Part shown: positions 6,656-12,577 of the stretch, piece by piece | Numbering within the stretch: position 1 is the first letter of the stretch | How the letters are laid out: each line of letters begins with the position of its first letter | DNA from: JAVEVH01 sp034005145 | Lineage (GTDB): Bacteria > Patescibacteriota > Dojkabacteria > SC72 | Length of the DNA stretch: 18,262 bases | Assembly: GCA_034005145.1 (NCBI GenBank) | Contig: JAVEVH010000011.1 | Coordinates: forward strand, 1 to 18,262 | Reading direction: 5' to 3' | Translations under genes and position numbers: made by a program | Notes under the pieces: model-generated | What the model was told of the DNA's origin: nothing | The model's input: only the letters and a program-made list of their open reading frames with translations | Databases searched by the model: none

Positions 6656-7099
6656 ATGAAATTAGAAATACTCTTTTTAAAATCAGCTACAGTACTATTA
6701 GGATTAGCAGTATTATCCTTTTTCCTTATTGTAATACCTGATGAAACAGATATGAGTAAAGTAGGGGTACTACTTCCCTTCCTTATATCTATGTATGTAT
6801 CTACAATACCCTTCTTTTTTGCCCTATTTCATACTTTTAAACTATTAGGGTATATAGATAGTAAGAAAGCTTTCTCTAAGCTCTCTATAAAGGCATTACA
6901 GTATATAAAGTATAGTGCGGTAGTATTTAGTGCAATATATTTTATACAATTACCCTTACTATATTTAATAGCTCAGGAAGATGATGCTCCAGGAGTAGCT
7001 GTACTTGGTTTAATAGTAACATTACTACCTATTTCAATTTCAATATTCACATCTCTTCTTCAAAAGGTAATACAAAATCAAATAGGTAAAAAAGATTAA
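6656..7099 (+). CDS. DUF2975-like four-helix membrane protein
   Basis: A 147-residue integral membrane protein with four hydrophobic segments (about residues 8-27, 38-64, 83-105, 113-135). Between segments two and three it has the soluble loop 'FSKLSIKALQYIKYSA', which matches the 'F....v..Lk.Ik..a' pattern typical of DUF2975 proteins. Family members in Gram-positive bacteria usually sit beside a small YozG-type HTH regulator; none is present here. Function is unknown. The ATG follows TATAAT by nine bases with no SD. A 38-base gap separates it from the PCD gene, and since it has its own promoter the two need not be co-regulated. Confidence 0.65.
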   Translation: MKLEILFLKSATVLLGLAVLSFFLIVIPDETDMSKVGVLLPFLISMYVSTIPFFFALFHTFKLLGYIDSKKAFSKLSIKALQYIKYSAVVFSAIYFIQLPLLYLIAQEDDAPGVAVLGLIVTLLPISISIFTSLLQKVIQNQIGKKD

Positions 7100-7114
7100 A
7101 TACATACTCTCCTA

Positions 7115-7143
7115 TTTACTTTCCTATAAAGAAAATATATAAT
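7115..7143 (+). promoter_or_regulatory. promoter of the MFS leader transcript
   Basis: TTTACT (7115-7120), 17-base spacer, TATAAT (7138-7143). The leader ORF begins eight bases later at 7152, so its message should be leaderless. This promoter drives the attenuator and, when termination fails, the transporter gene at 7405. Confidence 0.65.
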
Positions 7144-7151
7144 CTCTCATT

Positions 7152-7265
7152 ATGGAAATAGTAAACCATTTTAAAACAATGTGTCTATCAGTTTTAAAGC
7201 CATCTATGTGGTGTGTAATTAATCATGATTACACAATCACTACTGGAGGTTTACTTTCTCATTAA
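7152..7265 (+). CDS. attenuator leader peptide, 37 aa
   Basis: A short ORF starting MEIVNHFKTM and ending GGLLSH, stop TAA at 7263-7265. It begins eight bases after a TATAAT box, and its last codons (GGA GGT TTA) form one arm of the antiterminator described below. A second in-frame ATG is at 7179. An internal hairpin, TGTGTAAT (7212-7219) with ATTACACA (7228-7235), lies within the coding part. The peptide itself probably has no function: what matters is where the ribosome stands on it. The codons do not show a run of one amino acid, which argues against amino-acid-starvation control and fits drug-induced stalling. Confidence 0.65.
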   Translation: MEIVNHFKTMCLSVLKPSMWCVINHDYTITTGGLLSH

Positions 7266-7310
7266 TAACCAAAATTGTTAGTGATAAACCTCCAAATATG
7301 GAGGTTTTTT
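7245..7310 (+). promoter_or_regulatory. transcription attenuator: antiterminator / terminator switch
   Basis: Two perfect nine-pair helices share one strand. Antiterminator: GGAGGTTTA (7245-7253) with TAAACCTCC (7285-7293). Terminator: AAACCTCCA (7286-7294) with TGGAGGTTT (7299-7307), loop AATA, T run to 7310. They cannot form together. The first arm lies inside the last codons of the leader ORF, so a ribosome running to the stop covers it and lets the terminator form, while a ribosome stalled earlier leaves it free to block termination. This is the logic known from inducible resistance genes controlled by ribosome-mediated attenuation. The structure is seen directly; the inducer is inference. 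Confidence 0.8.
7286..7310 (+). terminator. intrinsic terminator of the MFS leader
   Basis: Nine-pair stem AAACCTCCA/TGGAGGTTT with a four-base loop, followed by T (7305-7310) and, after one C, four more T. Strong by eye; it lies about 100 bases before the transporter start codon. Confidence 0.85.
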
Positions 7311-7325
7311 CTTTTCATAGACTAA

Positions 7326-7397
7326 AGTATTTGGAAGTTTACCACCCTCAATCTTAAAGATTTGAGAGGTAGCTCATTAACAAATACTAGAAAGGAG
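7326..7397 (+). promoter_or_regulatory. second leader hairpin and strong SD of the MFS gene
   Basis: AGTATTTG (7326-7333) pairs perfectly with CAAATACT (7381-7388), enclosing TACC/GGTA (7340-7343/7368-7371) and a further stem CTCAATCT/AGATTTGAG (7347-7354/7358-7366, one bulged base). The outer helix ends two bases before the SD AAAGGAG (7391-7397), seven bases ahead of the ATG at 7405. It may present or hide the SD, or protect the transcript. An SD of this quality is uncommon in this window. Confidence 0.6.
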
Positions 7398-7404
7398 AAA
7401 AGAA

Positions 7405-8580
7405 ATGAAAAACATATTTAAATGGCCAAAAGAAATATATATCTTTTGGTTAGTAGAATTCGTCCTAGGTATTGAGTTAATAGGGGCTGTACTCCTAGTC
7501 TTTTTTAAAGATTGGGGAGGACTATCCCAAACTCATACTCAAATGCTTCAAAGTTGGTTTACTCTATGGATCTTTTTCTTAGAAATTCCAACAGGAGTAT
7601 TCGGAGATATCTACGGTAAGAAAAATTCCGTTATATTAGGAATTACACTTCATATTGTTGGAATATTGGTATATACCATTATGCCTAATATATGGCTATT
7701 TCTACTTGGTGAATTCATATTCGCACTATCAGTAGCCTTTATATCAGGAGCTAAAGAAGCTTGGATATATGATACTGCTAAGAGAGTAAAAGTAGAGGAT
7801 AGATTTAGAGAAATTTCCGTAATGGGAAGTAATCTCCATATGGCAGGTATGATTGTAGCATCCCTCTTATATATCCCCTTAAGTAATATTGTCTCTGTAC
7901 AGAATCTGTTCCGTCTTGGAATTGTTTCAAGTGTAGTAGCATTAATATTACTTTGGGTATTTATTAAACCAACAGATGGAAAGAATGGGTTAAAACCCGA
8001 TTATATAGGTACTATCAAAAAAGGAGTCTCTATTATTAAAAACAGTATTAATCTAAAAAGATTAGCACTACTTACTTCATTTCTCTCTACCATCTCATAC
8101 TTTGTCATTTGGTTGTATCAAGAAGTACTTAGAGTCTTACAAACAGCTCAACCTGAGTGGGGGTTGTATAGGACAGTATTGCTTGTAGCACAAATAGTAA
8201 TGATTAGAGTATTGGGAACATATCTTAAAAAATCTTTTAATAAGGGATTGGTTACTTTAATAATCTTAATCTTTCTTGGATTTATGGCTGTAAGCATATT
8301 ACAAAACTCTCTTGGACTAATAGTATTACTAATACTATCAGGAGGAGTAGGGTTACAAGTAAATGCGCTACTCTCAAAAGAGATTAATGAGGAGATATCC
8401 TCGCAGCAGAGAGCTACAGTTCTTTCATTCATAGGAATGATTAAGAGATTAATGTTAACAGTGTTTAATCCAATAATAGGATATATGGTAGATATGAAAG
8501 GAGTATATTTCGCTCTTATGATACTAGGTTTACTTTCCTTATTAGGAATATTTATTAAACCTAAAATTAAATTTAAGTAG
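7405..8580 (+). CDS. MFS efflux-type transporter, attenuator-controlled
   Basis: A 391-residue major facilitator superfamily protein with about twelve hydrophobic segments. The MFS motif A between TM2 and TM3 is 'GDIYGKK' (67-73), preceded by 'FFLEIPTGVFG', a pattern common in drug:H+ antiporters of the macrolide/tetracycline-like efflux groups. A basic cytoplasmic loop sits near the middle (about 185-215), and the C terminus is Lys-rich. Length is typical. The start is fixed by SD AAAGGAG seven bases upstream. Expression appears to be gated by the leader peptide and attenuator at 7138-7310, the arrangement expected of an antibiotic-inducible pump. Exported substrate unknown; I infer a ribosome-targeting compound from the control logic, not from the protein. 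Confidence 0.85.
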   Translation: MKNIFKWPKEIYIFWLVEFVLGIELIGAVLLVFFKDWGGLSQTHTQMLQSWFTLWIFFLEIPTGVFGDIYGKKNSVILGITLHIVGILVYTIMPNIWLFLLGEFIFALSVAFISGAKEAWIYDTAKRVKVEDRFREISVMGSNLHMAGMIVASLLYIPLSNIVSVQNLFRLGIVSSVVALILLWVFIKPTDGKNGLKPDYIGTIKKGVSIIKNSINLKRLALLTSFLSTISYFVIWLYQEVLRVLQTAQPEWGLYRTVLLVAQIVMIRVLGTYLKKSFNKGLVTLIILIFLGFMAVSILQNSLGLIVLLILSGGVGLQVNALLSKEINEEISSQQRATVLSFIGMIKRLMLTVFNPIIGYMVDMKGVYFALMILGLLSLLGIFIKPKIKFK

Positions 8581-8596
8581 TATTTGTTATGAGTAC

Positions 8597-8650
8597 GGGT
8601 GTCTGAAAGTATATTTTAGATATATGAGTAGGACACCCTGAGAGCTTTTT
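8597..8650 (+). terminator. probable terminator after the MFS gene
   Basis: GGGTGTC (8597-8603) pairs perfectly with GACACCC (8632-8638), extended by one T-G pair. An inner TATAT/ATATA stem lies within. A TTTTT run follows at 8646-8650, seven bases beyond the stem, so termination may be less than complete. Confidence 0.5.
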
Positions 8651-8654
8651 AAAA

Positions 8655-8705
8655 AAGGTTTTAATACTTAATATAATCCTATAACAATATTTCTTAAAAA
8701 ACCTT
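8655..8705 (+). repeat. 8-bp inverted repeat overlapping a -35 box
   Basis: AAGGTTTT (8655-8662) and AAAACCTT (8698-8705) are a perfect inverted repeat 35 bases apart. The right arm overlaps the first two bases of the TTGACA box at 8704-8709. It could be an operator or a chance AT-rich palindrome. Confidence 0.3.
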
Positions 8706-8732
8706 GACAAGTAATATACCCAATGCTAAGAT
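8704..8732 (+). promoter_or_regulatory. consensus promoter of the small RNA
   Basis: TTGACA (8704-8709), 17-base spacer, TAAGAT (8727-8732) with an extended-10 TGC (8724-8726). The expected start is near 8739. This and the promoter at 12274 are the only TTGACA promoters with ideal spacing that I see in the window, and both lead into non-coding structure. Confidence 0.7.
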
Positions 8733-8738
8733 AATTCT

Positions 8739-8833
8739 TACCTAACTATCATGGTGTTAGTTAGCAGAAACTGGAAGCGGAAATCTAACCAATTTCAACT
8801 ATTTATTTAGTACCGCTTCCTTTTTCGCTTTTT
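8739..8833 (+). ncRNA. small RNA of about 90 nt, unknown family
   Basis: The unit runs from a consensus promoter to an intrinsic terminator and contains no useful ORF. Hairpin 1 is CTAACTA (8742-8748) with TAGTTAG (8758-8764), nine-base loop. Hairpin 2 is GGAAGCGG (8773-8780) with CCGCTTCC (8813-8820), 32-base loop, followed by TTTTT and, after three bases, TTTTT (to 8833). CTAAC recurs in the second loop (8785-8789) and could displace hairpin 1 by pairing with GTTAG (8760-8764), so a two-state element is possible. It is either a free small RNA or a terminating leader for the RRM gene at 8989, whose own start is 156 bases further on. I do not recognise an Rfam family in it. Confidence 0.55.
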
Positions 8834-8890
8834 AATACCCCCTCTATTACTCACTTTTCCTATATATTAGGTATTCTTCTCATTTTAGTG

Positions 8891-8896
8891 TAGAAT
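8891..8896 (+). promoter_or_regulatory. possible -10 box of the RRM gene
   Basis: TAGAAT preceded directly by TG (8889-8896) would start a message with an 85-90-base AT-rich leader before the ATG at 8989. A closer TATATT at 8979-8984 is too near the ATG for normal spacing. The long leader contains only a weak ACTGT/ACAGT hairpin. Confidence 0.35.
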
Positions 8897-8988
8897 GGTA
8901 ACTGTAGATTTAAAAACAGTCTAAATTCCCTCAGAAAGATTTTTATTCGTTTTAAATATTTACAAATTAATTTTTATTTATATTTATT

Positions 8989-9252
8989 ATGGATAACGCA
9001 AAGTTATTTGTAGGTGGTATTTCATGGAACCTAAACGATGAAGATCTCAAAAATGCATTCGCAGAGTATGGGGAAGTAGTAGAAGCTGTCATAATTATGG
9101 ACAGATCTACTGGTAAATCTAAGGGTTTTGGATTTGTTACTATGAGTTCAGCAGAAGAGGCTCAAAAAGCTATGGCTGAAATGAATGGTAAGGAATTAGA
9201 TGGAAAAGCTTTAACAGTAAATGAAGCAAAACCACAGAAACCAAGATTCTAA
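8989..9252 (+). CDS. single-RRM RNA-binding protein
   Basis: An 87-residue protein that is one RNA recognition motif plus a short tail. RNP2 is 'LFVGGI' (6-11). RNP1 is 'KGFGFVTM' (45-52) with the aromatic side chains that stack on RNA bases. The helix 'NDEDLKNAFAEYGEV' and the second helix 'SAEEAQKAMAEMNG' are canonical. The tail 'EAKPQKPRF' lacks the long Gly-rich region of cyanobacterial Rbp proteins. Bacterial stand-alone RRMs of this type are linked to cold response or RNA localisation in some groups. This gene uses its own promoter and ends in a strong terminator. The 5' flank carries a separate small-RNA unit. Confidence in family is very high. Confidence 0.95.
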   Translation: MDNAKLFVGGISWNLNDEDLKNAFAEYGEVVEAVIIMDRSTGKSKGFGFVTMSSAEEAQKAMAEMNGKELDGKALTVNEAKPQKPRF

Positions 9253-9270
9253 TTCATTAGAAATTGATTT

Positions 9271-9299
9271 AAAGGGACTCCGAAAGGAGTCCTTTTTTT
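9271..9299 (+). terminator. intrinsic terminator of the RRM gene
   Basis: GGACTCC (9275-9281), GAAA tetraloop, GGAGTCC (9286-9292), then seven T. The A's at 9271-9273 can pair with part of the T tract, so it may work on both strands. Confidence 0.92.
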
Positions 9300-9328
9300 A
9301 TCTAAAAGTATTTGTACCTTAGAAATGG

Positions 9329-9345
9329 TATAATGACAGTATAAT
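9329..9345 (+). promoter_or_regulatory. tandem TATAAT boxes before the ATP-grasp gene
   Basis: Two TATAAT hexamers, 9329-9334 and 9340-9345, lie 28 and 17 bases before the ATG at 9363. The second would leave a leader of about 10 bases with only a weak purine run (AAGAAG) as SD. Confidence 0.45.
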
Positions 9346-9362
9346 TTCCCACCTTTAAGAAG

Positions 9363-10232
9363 ATGAGTAAACATTTGGTCCTAGCAGTAGGTATTAATAG
9401 TACTTTGGAAGAAAAGAGTAAGATACAGAAAAAATTAAAACTAGATAACATTATTCTAGATATAGCCTCTATTAAAGATATACTCTTTAGAATTACAGAT
9501 GGAAAGATTAATATTGAAATAGGTGGTAAAGATTTAAAAAGATATGAGTATATACTAATACAATCAGGATGGAATACTACCCATATGGCATACTTACTCC
9601 ATTTATATTTACAATCACAACATATACCACATAATAAAACGAGTACACATAGTACAAAACTTTCAGATATATTCTTTTTAGCTTCTAAAGGTGTATCTGT
9701 ACCTAATACTTTCTTTCATAATGGATTAAAGATTGATAGTAAGAGGATATTAAATATAGAACAGATATGTAGATTACCATGTATATATAAAACATTACTT
9801 GGATCACTGGGTTCTAGAGTACATTTAATAGCTAGTAAGGATGATATTGAAAGAACTGTAAAAGAGAATGGTAGATATAATAGGTATATATTTCAAGAAT
9901 TTATCTCTAATGATTTTGATTATAGAGTAGTAGTAGCTAATAGTAAGGCTTCCTCTGTATGTAAGAGAACTAGAGTAGGGGATAAGTATAGGAATAATGT
10001 AGCATTAGGTGCAGTAGAGGAATTTATAAGCATAGAAGATACCCCTAAAGAAGTGATTGAGATAGCTGTAGAGGCTTCTAAAGCTCTTAAATTGAATTGG
10101 GCAGGTGTAGACATAGTTACAGATAATAAAACAGATAAACATTATGTATTAGAGGTAAATAGAAGACCAGGATTAACAGAGAAGTCTACTGAAATAGGAG
10201 CCCTATACCAATATATAAAGGCTTTAACATAG
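9363..10232 (+). CDS. RimK-like ATP-grasp ligase
   Basis: A 289-residue ATP-grasp protein. After a divergent N-terminal domain (1-100) come the ATP-binding Lys143 and the loop 'KTLLGSLGSR' (143-152), the hinge 'FQEFI' (177-181), the substrate/ATP segment 'DYRVVV' (186-191), an Arg/Lys-rich stretch 'KRTRVGDKYRNNVALGA' (201-217), 'AGVDIV' (247-252) and the Mg2+-binding end 'LEVNRRPG' (263-270). These match the RimK/LysX branch, which joins amino acids to a carboxylate (ribosomal protein S6, a carrier protein or small peptides) through an acyl phosphate. No carrier protein or S6 gene is adjacent, so the acceptor is unknown. All arginines are AGA/AGG. It converges with the broken gene on the minus strand, three bases apart. 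Confidence 0.88.
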   Translation: MSKHLVLAVGINSTLEEKSKIQKKLKLDNIILDIASIKDILFRITDGKINIEIGGKDLKRYEYILIQSGWNTTHMAYLLHLYLQSQHIPHNKTSTHSTKLSDIFFLASKGVSVPNTFFHNGLKIDSKRILNIEQICRLPCIYKTLLGSLGSRVHLIASKDDIERTVKENGRYNRYIFQEFISNDFDYRVVVANSKASSVCKRTRVGDKYRNNVALGAVEEFISIEDTPKEVIEIAVEASKALKLNWAGVDIVTDNKTDKHYVLEVNRRPGLTEKSTEIGALYQYIKALT

Positions 10233-10235
10233 TCA

Positions 10236-11160
10236 TTAATACTGTCCTGATTGGTAAAAAAACTCATCATCTTTTACAAAACTCTCCCATATTAAACTTC
10301 TCTCTTCATTTGATAAAGAAATTTTTCCCATATCCATAGGCCAATATAGCATCATATTAAGTCTTGTAGATGTACAGTAGGTGAGAAAATAGGGTGATCC
10401 TCTTTATTACCCCTAACTACTTTAACAGGACATATATATGCTTTAAAATCTTCACCACCTGGGTAGTGATCCATTCTTAAAGCCTCTCTAGAGGCATTGC
10501 TAACCCTCATATACATATCAGGCATCTCCTCCTCTATCCTAGATGCTCTTTCATAGAATAATTCCATAAAATTTTCATCTTTCTCAATCCAATTGGGTAT
10601 GGGACCTTTGAAAGTCTCCCTCTCCATAATTACTTTTCCCTATTAAATATACATAGTGCATATACTCTGGTACCTCAATGAAGTTCTCATCTTCATCTTT
10701 TTTACACCAATCTAAGTATATATCATACTGCTTTAGCGTCTCTTCTACATTAACACCCTGTCCTTCAGGATTTTGTATTTTCTTGTAATATGGATACTCT
10801 TTTCGAATACTTCCCCAATACATATCTAAAGAGCTTCTAAGATGATTTTGCCAATGTCTTTGATTAGCCAACTGTCTTAAATTCCAATCAGAGTGTATTT
10901 CACCTCTAGCTGATACATATTCTAAAAAAGGGAACTTAACATACAGAAGATGAATAGAGGAGAGATCATACTCTTGGGAAATATGTAAAACCTTAGGAGG
11001 ACATCCATCTTTTTTACTGAAATTTGGACAACCCTTTTTTATGTTTATAGTACTGCTGAGTACATAACTGGTGAACAGTTTTCATATCATGCATTACTAA
11101 GTCTACATTATGAATAATGCTAATCTCTTTCTCGAATTCGTGTATATCTACTTTTTCCAT
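10236..11160 (-). pseudogene. broken gene with three frameshifts; Cys-motif protein, unknown family
   Basis: Four minus-strand frame segments join into one plausible protein of about 305 residues. Segment 1 starts at ATG 11160 (MEKVDIHEFE) and runs to 'YYKHKKG'. Segment 2 begins around 'GCPNFSKKDGCPP' and runs to about 10618 ('LIGKSNYGE'). Segment 3 runs from 'TFKGPIPNW' to 'VKVVRGNK' near 10405. Segment 4 runs from 'SPYFLTYCTSTRLNMML' to 'FYQSGQY', stop 10236-10238. The first two breaks need removal of one base (near A6/G3 at 11032-11040, and G3 at 10618-10620) and the third needs one base added (near 10398-10406). The 5' cysteines (C-x10-C-x7-C, then PP) recall Cys-rich metal-binding proteins, but I cannot name the family. 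It lies four bases after the small membrane ORF. Either a decaying gene or a patch of indel errors. Confidence 0.65.
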
Positions 11161-11164
11161 ATTT

Positions 11165-11305
11165 TTACTTATCCCAGAATCTAGAAAAACCTCTACCTAT
11201 ACCAGTATCTTGTGCACTTGTATAAAACATTATTAAATCTGCTATTACTATTAATACTGCTATTACTAATACAACTATTACTGTCTTCTTATTACACTTT
11301 TTCAT
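11165..11305 (-). CDS. 46-aa single-pass membrane peptide
   Basis: Begins MKKCNKKT at ATG 11305 (minus strand) and continues into a long Val/Ile/Leu segment (about residues 9-28), then a short polar tail ending 'GRGFSRFWDK', stop TAA. Lys at 2, 3, 6 and 7 before the hydrophobic core would hold the N terminus inside by the positive-inside rule. A Cys at position 4 precedes the core and is not in a lipobox. It sits 17 bases after the DUF1295-like gene and four bases before the broken gene, in the same direction, as part of one transcript. The function is unknown. It is too short for ordinary ORF calling, but the basic-then-hydrophobic layout and tight spacing support it. Confidence 0.5.
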   Translation of the reverse strand: MKKCNKKTVIVVLVIAVLIVIADLIMFYTSAQDTGIGRGFSRFWDK

Positions 11306-11322
11306 ACTAAATATCTACTAAT

Positions 11323-12093
11323 CTAAAATATCTTAGGGAATAGTTTACCAGTATTTTCTTTGTACTTAGCATAATCTCTATTACCCTCATATATCTTCTC
11401 ATACGCCTTTTCTAATGTAGGTATACCACTTACTCCAATCAAAAGATATGTAATATATATTGGAGATATTACTGTTAAGATTGCTAAATCATTTAAATAG
11501 AAAGAAACATATATAAATAGACCAACCCACATCATAATCTCACCAAGATAGTTTGGATGACGAGAGTATTTCCATAGTCCACTTTGGATCCATCTCCCCT
11601 TATTCTCCTGCTTACTCTTAAATACAAATTTCTGATAATCCGCTACTGTTTCAATAATGATTCCTAAAGCAGAAATCCCTAATCCAATATATGAGAGTAT
11701 ATTTAATGTAGTATCAAACTCTCCAAGTAATATGTATGTTGTTGGAAGTAAAATTACAAATATACTAATTGCTTGTAATACCCAAAATGATGCAAATCTT
11801 TTAAAATCTTCCCTTATTCCATCAAACCTCTTATCCTTACCCGTTTTAAGTATTCTAACAAAGAGGTAAACAGATAATCTAATAGCCCATACAGATACTA
11901 AAATTAAGAGAATAATCCTAAAGGGAGTAGAGTAATCAATATTAAGATAGAAAGAGAATAGAGCAGCGAGTAAAAATGTTAAACCGTAGGATAGATCTGT
12001 AACCTTATCTGTCTTATTAATAGCAGCATAAATAAAGAATACTACTTGTAAGAAGAGAATAAATAGGAATACATATAAAAAATTATTAATCAT
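11323..12093 (-). CDS. DUF1295 / steroid 5-alpha-reductase-like membrane protein
   Basis: A 256-residue protein with about seven membrane segments. The C-terminal signature 'GLWKYSRHPNYLGE' (172-185) is the conserved 'GlW.ySRHPNYfGe' of the DUF1295/steroid 5-alpha-reductase C-terminal group, related to isoprenylcysteine methyltransferases. These use a cofactor (NADPH or S-adenosylmethionine) at the membrane-cytosol interface. The N-terminal part also has 'WAIRLSVYLFVR' (69-80), the usual 'w..RL..yl..R' helix. The last segment 'LEKAYEKIYEGNRDYAKYKENT' matches the family end. Substrate unknown. The ATG at 12093 follows a minus-strand TGTATAAT (12121-12114) by 20 bases. It heads the transcript that includes the small peptide and the broken gene. 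Confidence 0.85.
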   Translation of the reverse strand: MINNFLYVFLFILFLQVVFFIYAAINKTDKVTDLSYGLTFLLAALFSFYLNIDYSTPFRIILLILVSVWAIRLSVYLFVRILKTGKDKRFDGIREDFKRFASFWVLQAISIFVILLPTTYILLGEFDTTLNILSYIGLGISALGIIIETVADYQKFVFKSKQENKGRWIQSGLWKYSRHPNYLGEIMMWVGLFIYVSFYLNDLAILTVISPIYITYLLIGVSGIPTLEKAYEKIYEGNRDYAKYKENTGKLFPKIF

Positions 12094-12113
12094 ATTTTTA
12101 GCTTGACAATATT

Positions 12114-12121
12114 ATTATACA
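12114..12121 (-). promoter_or_regulatory. -10 element (TGTATAAT) of the DUF1295-like operon
   Basis: On the minus strand TGTATAAT reads from 12121 to 12114, 20 bases before the ATG at 12093. A short leader without a good SD results. The remaining bases 12122-12273 show no feature I can support. Confidence 0.5.
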
Positions 12122-12273
12122 TACTTTATCATGAATCTCCGCTCAGTTAAACAACAGAAAGCTATGTATTATAGTAATTTTCTGAAAATAAATACAACGT
12201 TCTACTAGCAACATAACCCCTTACTTCCCACAAGTCTTTTTTAATCCTATAAAGATATTCTTGTATAGATATA

Positions 12274-12302
12274 TTGACATCCTTTGACCTCATCACTAAT
12301 AT
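12274..12302 (+). promoter_or_regulatory. consensus promoter of the large structured RNA
   Basis: TTGACA (12274-12279), exactly 17 bases, TAATAT (12297-12302). The expected start is at about 12308-12310, which coincides with the first base of the closing helix. Confidence 0.75.
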
Positions 12303-12307
12303 AGAAA

Positions 12308-12546
12308 CACTAGGACTTTTAAATCCTAACAGGTTGGTACCGGACTCTATTACAAGGCCAATTTCTTTGTATTAGTTGTCTCTGCGGATTTAAAGGATAT
12401 GTTGATGATTCGAACATTGACACCTTAACAGCTTGATGTAGATTTATTTCAATCATCGGTTGTCTAGGCCAAACCCTATATGTTGCGAGACATATACTCC
12501 TGGTGTTTGGAAGGTTGTTTATTGGAACTCCTTCCTTTTTTTTTTT
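12308..12546 (+). ncRNA. structured ncRNA of about 240 nt, family not recognised
   Basis: No sizeable ORF; strong promoter and terminator. Helices read by eye: P1, CACTAGGA (12308-12315) with TCCTGGTG (12498-12505), extendable by AAA/TTT to eleven pairs. P2, CTTTTAAATCC (12316-12326) with GGATTTAAAGG (12386-12396), eleven pairs, stacked directly on P1. Inside P2, TACAAGG (12351-12357) with CTTTGTA (12364-12370). P3, GATGATT (12404-12410) with AATCATC (12451-12457), extended by three G-T pairs. P4, TATATG (12477-12482) with CATATA (12491-12496). Every wobble is G-U in the plus sense, so this strand is the RNA. GGTTGG (12332-12337) can pair with CCAAACC (12469-12475, one bulge), a possible pseudoknot. 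I see no diagnostic motifs of RNase P, SRP RNA or tmRNA. Likely a stand-alone RNA; a riboswitch-like leader for the gene at 12578 is the alternative. Confidence 0.65.
12509..12546 (+). terminator. intrinsic terminator of the structured RNA
   Basis: GGAAGG (12509-12514) pairs perfectly with CCTTCC (12530-12535), 15-base loop, followed by eleven T (12536-12546). It begins on the base after the extended closing helix P1, so the two could stack. Confidence 0.85.
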
Positions 12547-12560
12547 GCCTACACTTTTCC

Positions 12561-12568
12561 TGTATAAT
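12561..12568 (+). promoter_or_regulatory. -10 element (TGTATAAT) of the VTT gene
   Basis: TATAAT at 12563-12568, preceded by TG, nine bases before ATG 12578. It lies 15 bases past the T run of the upstream RNA terminator, so the protein gene has its own start of transcription. Confidence 0.6.
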
Positions 12569-12577
12569 ACTCAGTAT

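Noticed and set aside
10352..10871. Two separate small minus-strand proteins (10352-10627 and 10584-10871)
   Set aside because: They overlap in different frames, the second has only a TTG start with the frame open far upstream, and both continue into other frames that make one longer protein; treated as segments of one broken gene.
11032..11040. Programmed frameshift at the A6-G3 run
   Set aside because: The shift needed is +1 (skip one base), not the -1 that A-AAA-AAG slippery sites give, and two further shifts are needed downstream, so decay or sequence error is more likely.
12305..12508. RNase P RNA, SRP RNA, 6S RNA or tmRNA
   Set aside because: No GAGGAAAGTCC/ACAGAAA-type RNase P segments, no GGAAGGAAGCAGC SRP loop, no tRNA-like end with CCA, and the fold is branched rather than the single long hairpin of 6S RNA. 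A GTTCGAATC on the minus strand looks like a T loop but its flanks do not pair.
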